A stretch of DNA of 64,000 bases, from assembly GCA_900553015.1 (NCBI GenBank), contig USBY01000001.1:1-64000 (forward strand), read 5' to 3'. The DNA comes from an uncultured Clostridium sp. GTDB taxonomy: Bacteria; Bacillota; Clostridia; TANB77; CAG-508. The translations under genes were made by a program, and so were the position numbers. Below the pieces are notes generated by a model. The model did not search any database. It saw only the letters and a program-made list of their open reading frames with translations, and was not told where the DNA came from. How positions within the stretch are numbered: position 1 is the stretch's first letter; each line of letters starts with the position of its first letter. Shown in pieces: positions 62,823 to 64,000 of this stretch.

Positions 62823-63269
62823 ATGACAAAATTTATTTCACATTCTGAAGAAGAAACAAAGAAATTAGCACAAAAAATCGCTTCTAATTCAAAAAAAGGA
62901 GATATTATCGTTTTATGTGGCGAACTTGGTTCTGGAAAAACTAAATTTACAGAAGGTTTTTTAGAATATTTTAATTTACAAGACGAATTATCAAGTCCTA
63001 CTTTTACTATTGTAAACGAATACGATACTCCTGATTTTCCAATCTATCATTTTGATGTTTATAGATTAGAAGATATAGATGAATTTTATGCAATTGGTGG
63101 AGACGAATATTTTCAAACTGGTATTTGCATAATCGAATGGGGCGAAAAAATCGAAGAACTTTTACCTGAATCTTATTTAAAGATTTCTTTTTCTAGAGAT
63201 TTTGAAGATTCTGACATTCGTATTTTAAATATGGAATGTTTTGGCGAATATAAATTAAAGGAAGTGTAA
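62823..63269 (+). CDS. tsaE: tRNA threonylcarbamoyladenosine biosynthesis protein TsaE
   Basis: P-loop ATPase of the t6A37 tRNA modification machinery (148 aa). Walker A GELGSGKT (about 34-41) and SSPTFTIVNEY near 58, with YHFDVYRL near 77 and IIEWGEKI near 105. Two base pairs upstream of tsaB, its partner with TsaD. Confidence 0.96.
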   Translation: MTKFISHSEEETKKLAQKIASNSKKGDIIVLCGELGSGKTKFTEGFLEYFNLQDELSSPTFTIVNEYDTPDFPIYHFDVYRLEDIDEFYAIGGDEYFQTGICIIEWGEKIEELLPESYLKISFSRDFEDSDIRILNMECFGEYKLKEV

Positions 63270-63271
63270 AA

Positions 63272-63982
63272 ATGAAAACATTAAGTATCGATACATCTAG
63301 CAATATTTGTAGTCTCGCAATTTTAGATGATAACAAAATAATTTATGAAGACTATATAGCTGATAAATTAACTCATTCTGAAAACTTAATGCCAATGATA
63401 AAAAAAGCTTTTGACAATTTACAGATCAATTTAGCTGATATAGATTTATTTGCATGTTCTAAAGGACCTGGTTCTTTTACAGGAATTAGAATTGGAGTTG
63501 CTACAATATGTGCTTTTAGAGATTACTATAATAAAAAAGCTATCGGTATTTCTTCTTTAGAAGGTTTAGCATACAATATTGTACCAAAAGAAAACTCTTT
63601 GGTTTGTTCTATAATAGATGCAAAAAATAATAATGTATATGCAGGATTATTCAAATATGAAGATAGTCATTATTCTTTAATAGATAAATATATATCTGAT
63701 AATATTAATAATGCATTAGATAGTTTAAATCATTATTCTAATAACAAAATTATATTTGTAGGTTCTGGAGCTACAACATATTCTTCACAAATTAAAGATT
63801 CTATTAAAAATTGTTTAATAACAGAAGGAAATTCTAACAATTCTTCTGCTAGTGGAGTAGCTAAAGCTGCAATCTATAAATATTTTAATTGCACAGATAA
63901 GGAAGATTTAGCCCTTTCCCCATTATATTTAAAAAAATCAAGTGCGGAAATCGAATTAGAGAAAAAATTAAATAAAGGATAA
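63272..63982 (+). CDS. tsaB: tRNA threonylcarbamoyladenosine biosynthesis protein TsaB
   Basis: A 236-residue ASKHA-fold pseudo-protease that bridges TsaD and TsaE. SIDTSSNICSLAIL at the N-terminus, SENLMPMIKKAF, and SKGPGSFTGIRIGVATICAF near 63. Complete; next gene begins 6 bp downstream. Confidence 0.95.
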   Translation: MKTLSIDTSSNICSLAILDDNKIIYEDYIADKLTHSENLMPMIKKAFDNLQINLADIDLFACSKGPGSFTGIRIGVATICAFRDYYNKKAIGISSLEGLAYNIVPKENSLVCSIIDAKNNNVYAGLFKYEDSHYSLIDKYISDNINNALDSLNHYSNNKIIFVGSGATTYSSQIKDSIKNCLITEGNSNNSSASGVAKAAIYKYFNCTDKEDLALSPLYLKKSSAEIELEKKLNKG

Positions 63983-63987
63983 TTACT

Positions 63988-64000
63988 ATGAATTTAGAAA
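63988..64000 (+). CDS. start of a downstream gene, truncated by window edge
   Basis: ATG at 63988 after AAAGGAT, reading M-N-L-E. Too short to identify. Position in the tsaE-tsaB run suggests rimI or tsaD by common gene order, which is a guess. Confidence 0.4.

Overview
The window is chromosomal DNA from a low-GC, Gram-positive-type, spore-forming member of the Clostridia (Bacillota), probably an uncultured or gut lineage. Supporting signs are the strongly AT-rich codon use, AGGAGG-type ribosome sites on nearly every gene, consensus sigma-A promoters, a T-box leader on thrS, an H-type small acid-soluble spore protein gene (29085-29267), FtsEX next to two M23 hydrolases, and an LPXTG-type wall protein. 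The species is not identified. There is no prophage, complete insertion sequence, rRNA operon or CRISPR array.

Layout. 1-937: 5' part of thrS and its T-box leader. 938-6040: a membrane glycosyltransferase, pnp, rpsO and an RluA-type pseudouridine synthase. 6042-9457: a compact four-gene glycan operon (pyruvyl transferase, two GT2 enzymes, a histidine phosphatase). 9828-10163: RNase P RNA. 10201-17247: an HD hydrolase, a lipoprotein, dtd, a zinc-ribbon protein, gpsA-plsY-der and rpmF. 17356-25860: an anchored protein, rlmB, an FGase-like hydrolase, lepA, then maf-mutS2. 25931-28378: tlyA-recN behind LexA-like boxes. 28515-30744: tRNA-Glu, a GC-elevated membrane miniprotein, sspH, a frameshifted TPM gene and lemA. 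30882-34893: ftsE-ftsX-M23-M23. 34991-39471: split transketolase, a wall-anchored papain-like protease and a dCMP deaminase. 39697-43178: three tRNA-Gly genes, an AAA ATPase with a HEPN-like tail, a UDG-like gene and a YgjP-type peptidase (again with LexA-like boxes), and tRNA-Gln. 43224-49649: acyltransferase, MecA-type PBP, a fused ABC exporter and small proteins. 49731-59906: almost all lower glycolysis (gapA, pgk, tpiA, gpmI, eno) with NUDIX, YezG-like, NifU-like, DNPH1-like and GGGtGRT genes inserted. 60029-64000: ylmH-type gene, dxs, tsaE-tsaB and the first codons of the next gene.

How it fits together. Most of the window is core metabolism and information processing. gapA to eno supply triose to pyruvate flux; transketolase and dxs use triose/pentose phosphates; gpsA, plsY and the PlsC-like enzyme make phosphatidic acid; FtsEX with its M23 enzymes and the PBP remodel peptidoglycan; rlmB, tlyA, RluA, pnp, rpsO, rpmF, der and lepA serve ribosomes and RNA.

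Points most worth a second look: matched pairs of LexA-like boxes at the tlyA-recN and YgjP promoters; an AAA/HEPN-like gene next to an aberrant tRNA-Gly; 27-bp palindromes with covarying arms; two related small proteins of unknown function flanking eno; the GGGtGRT/NifU-like/DNPH1-like set; and a heavily structured gapA-pgk spacer.
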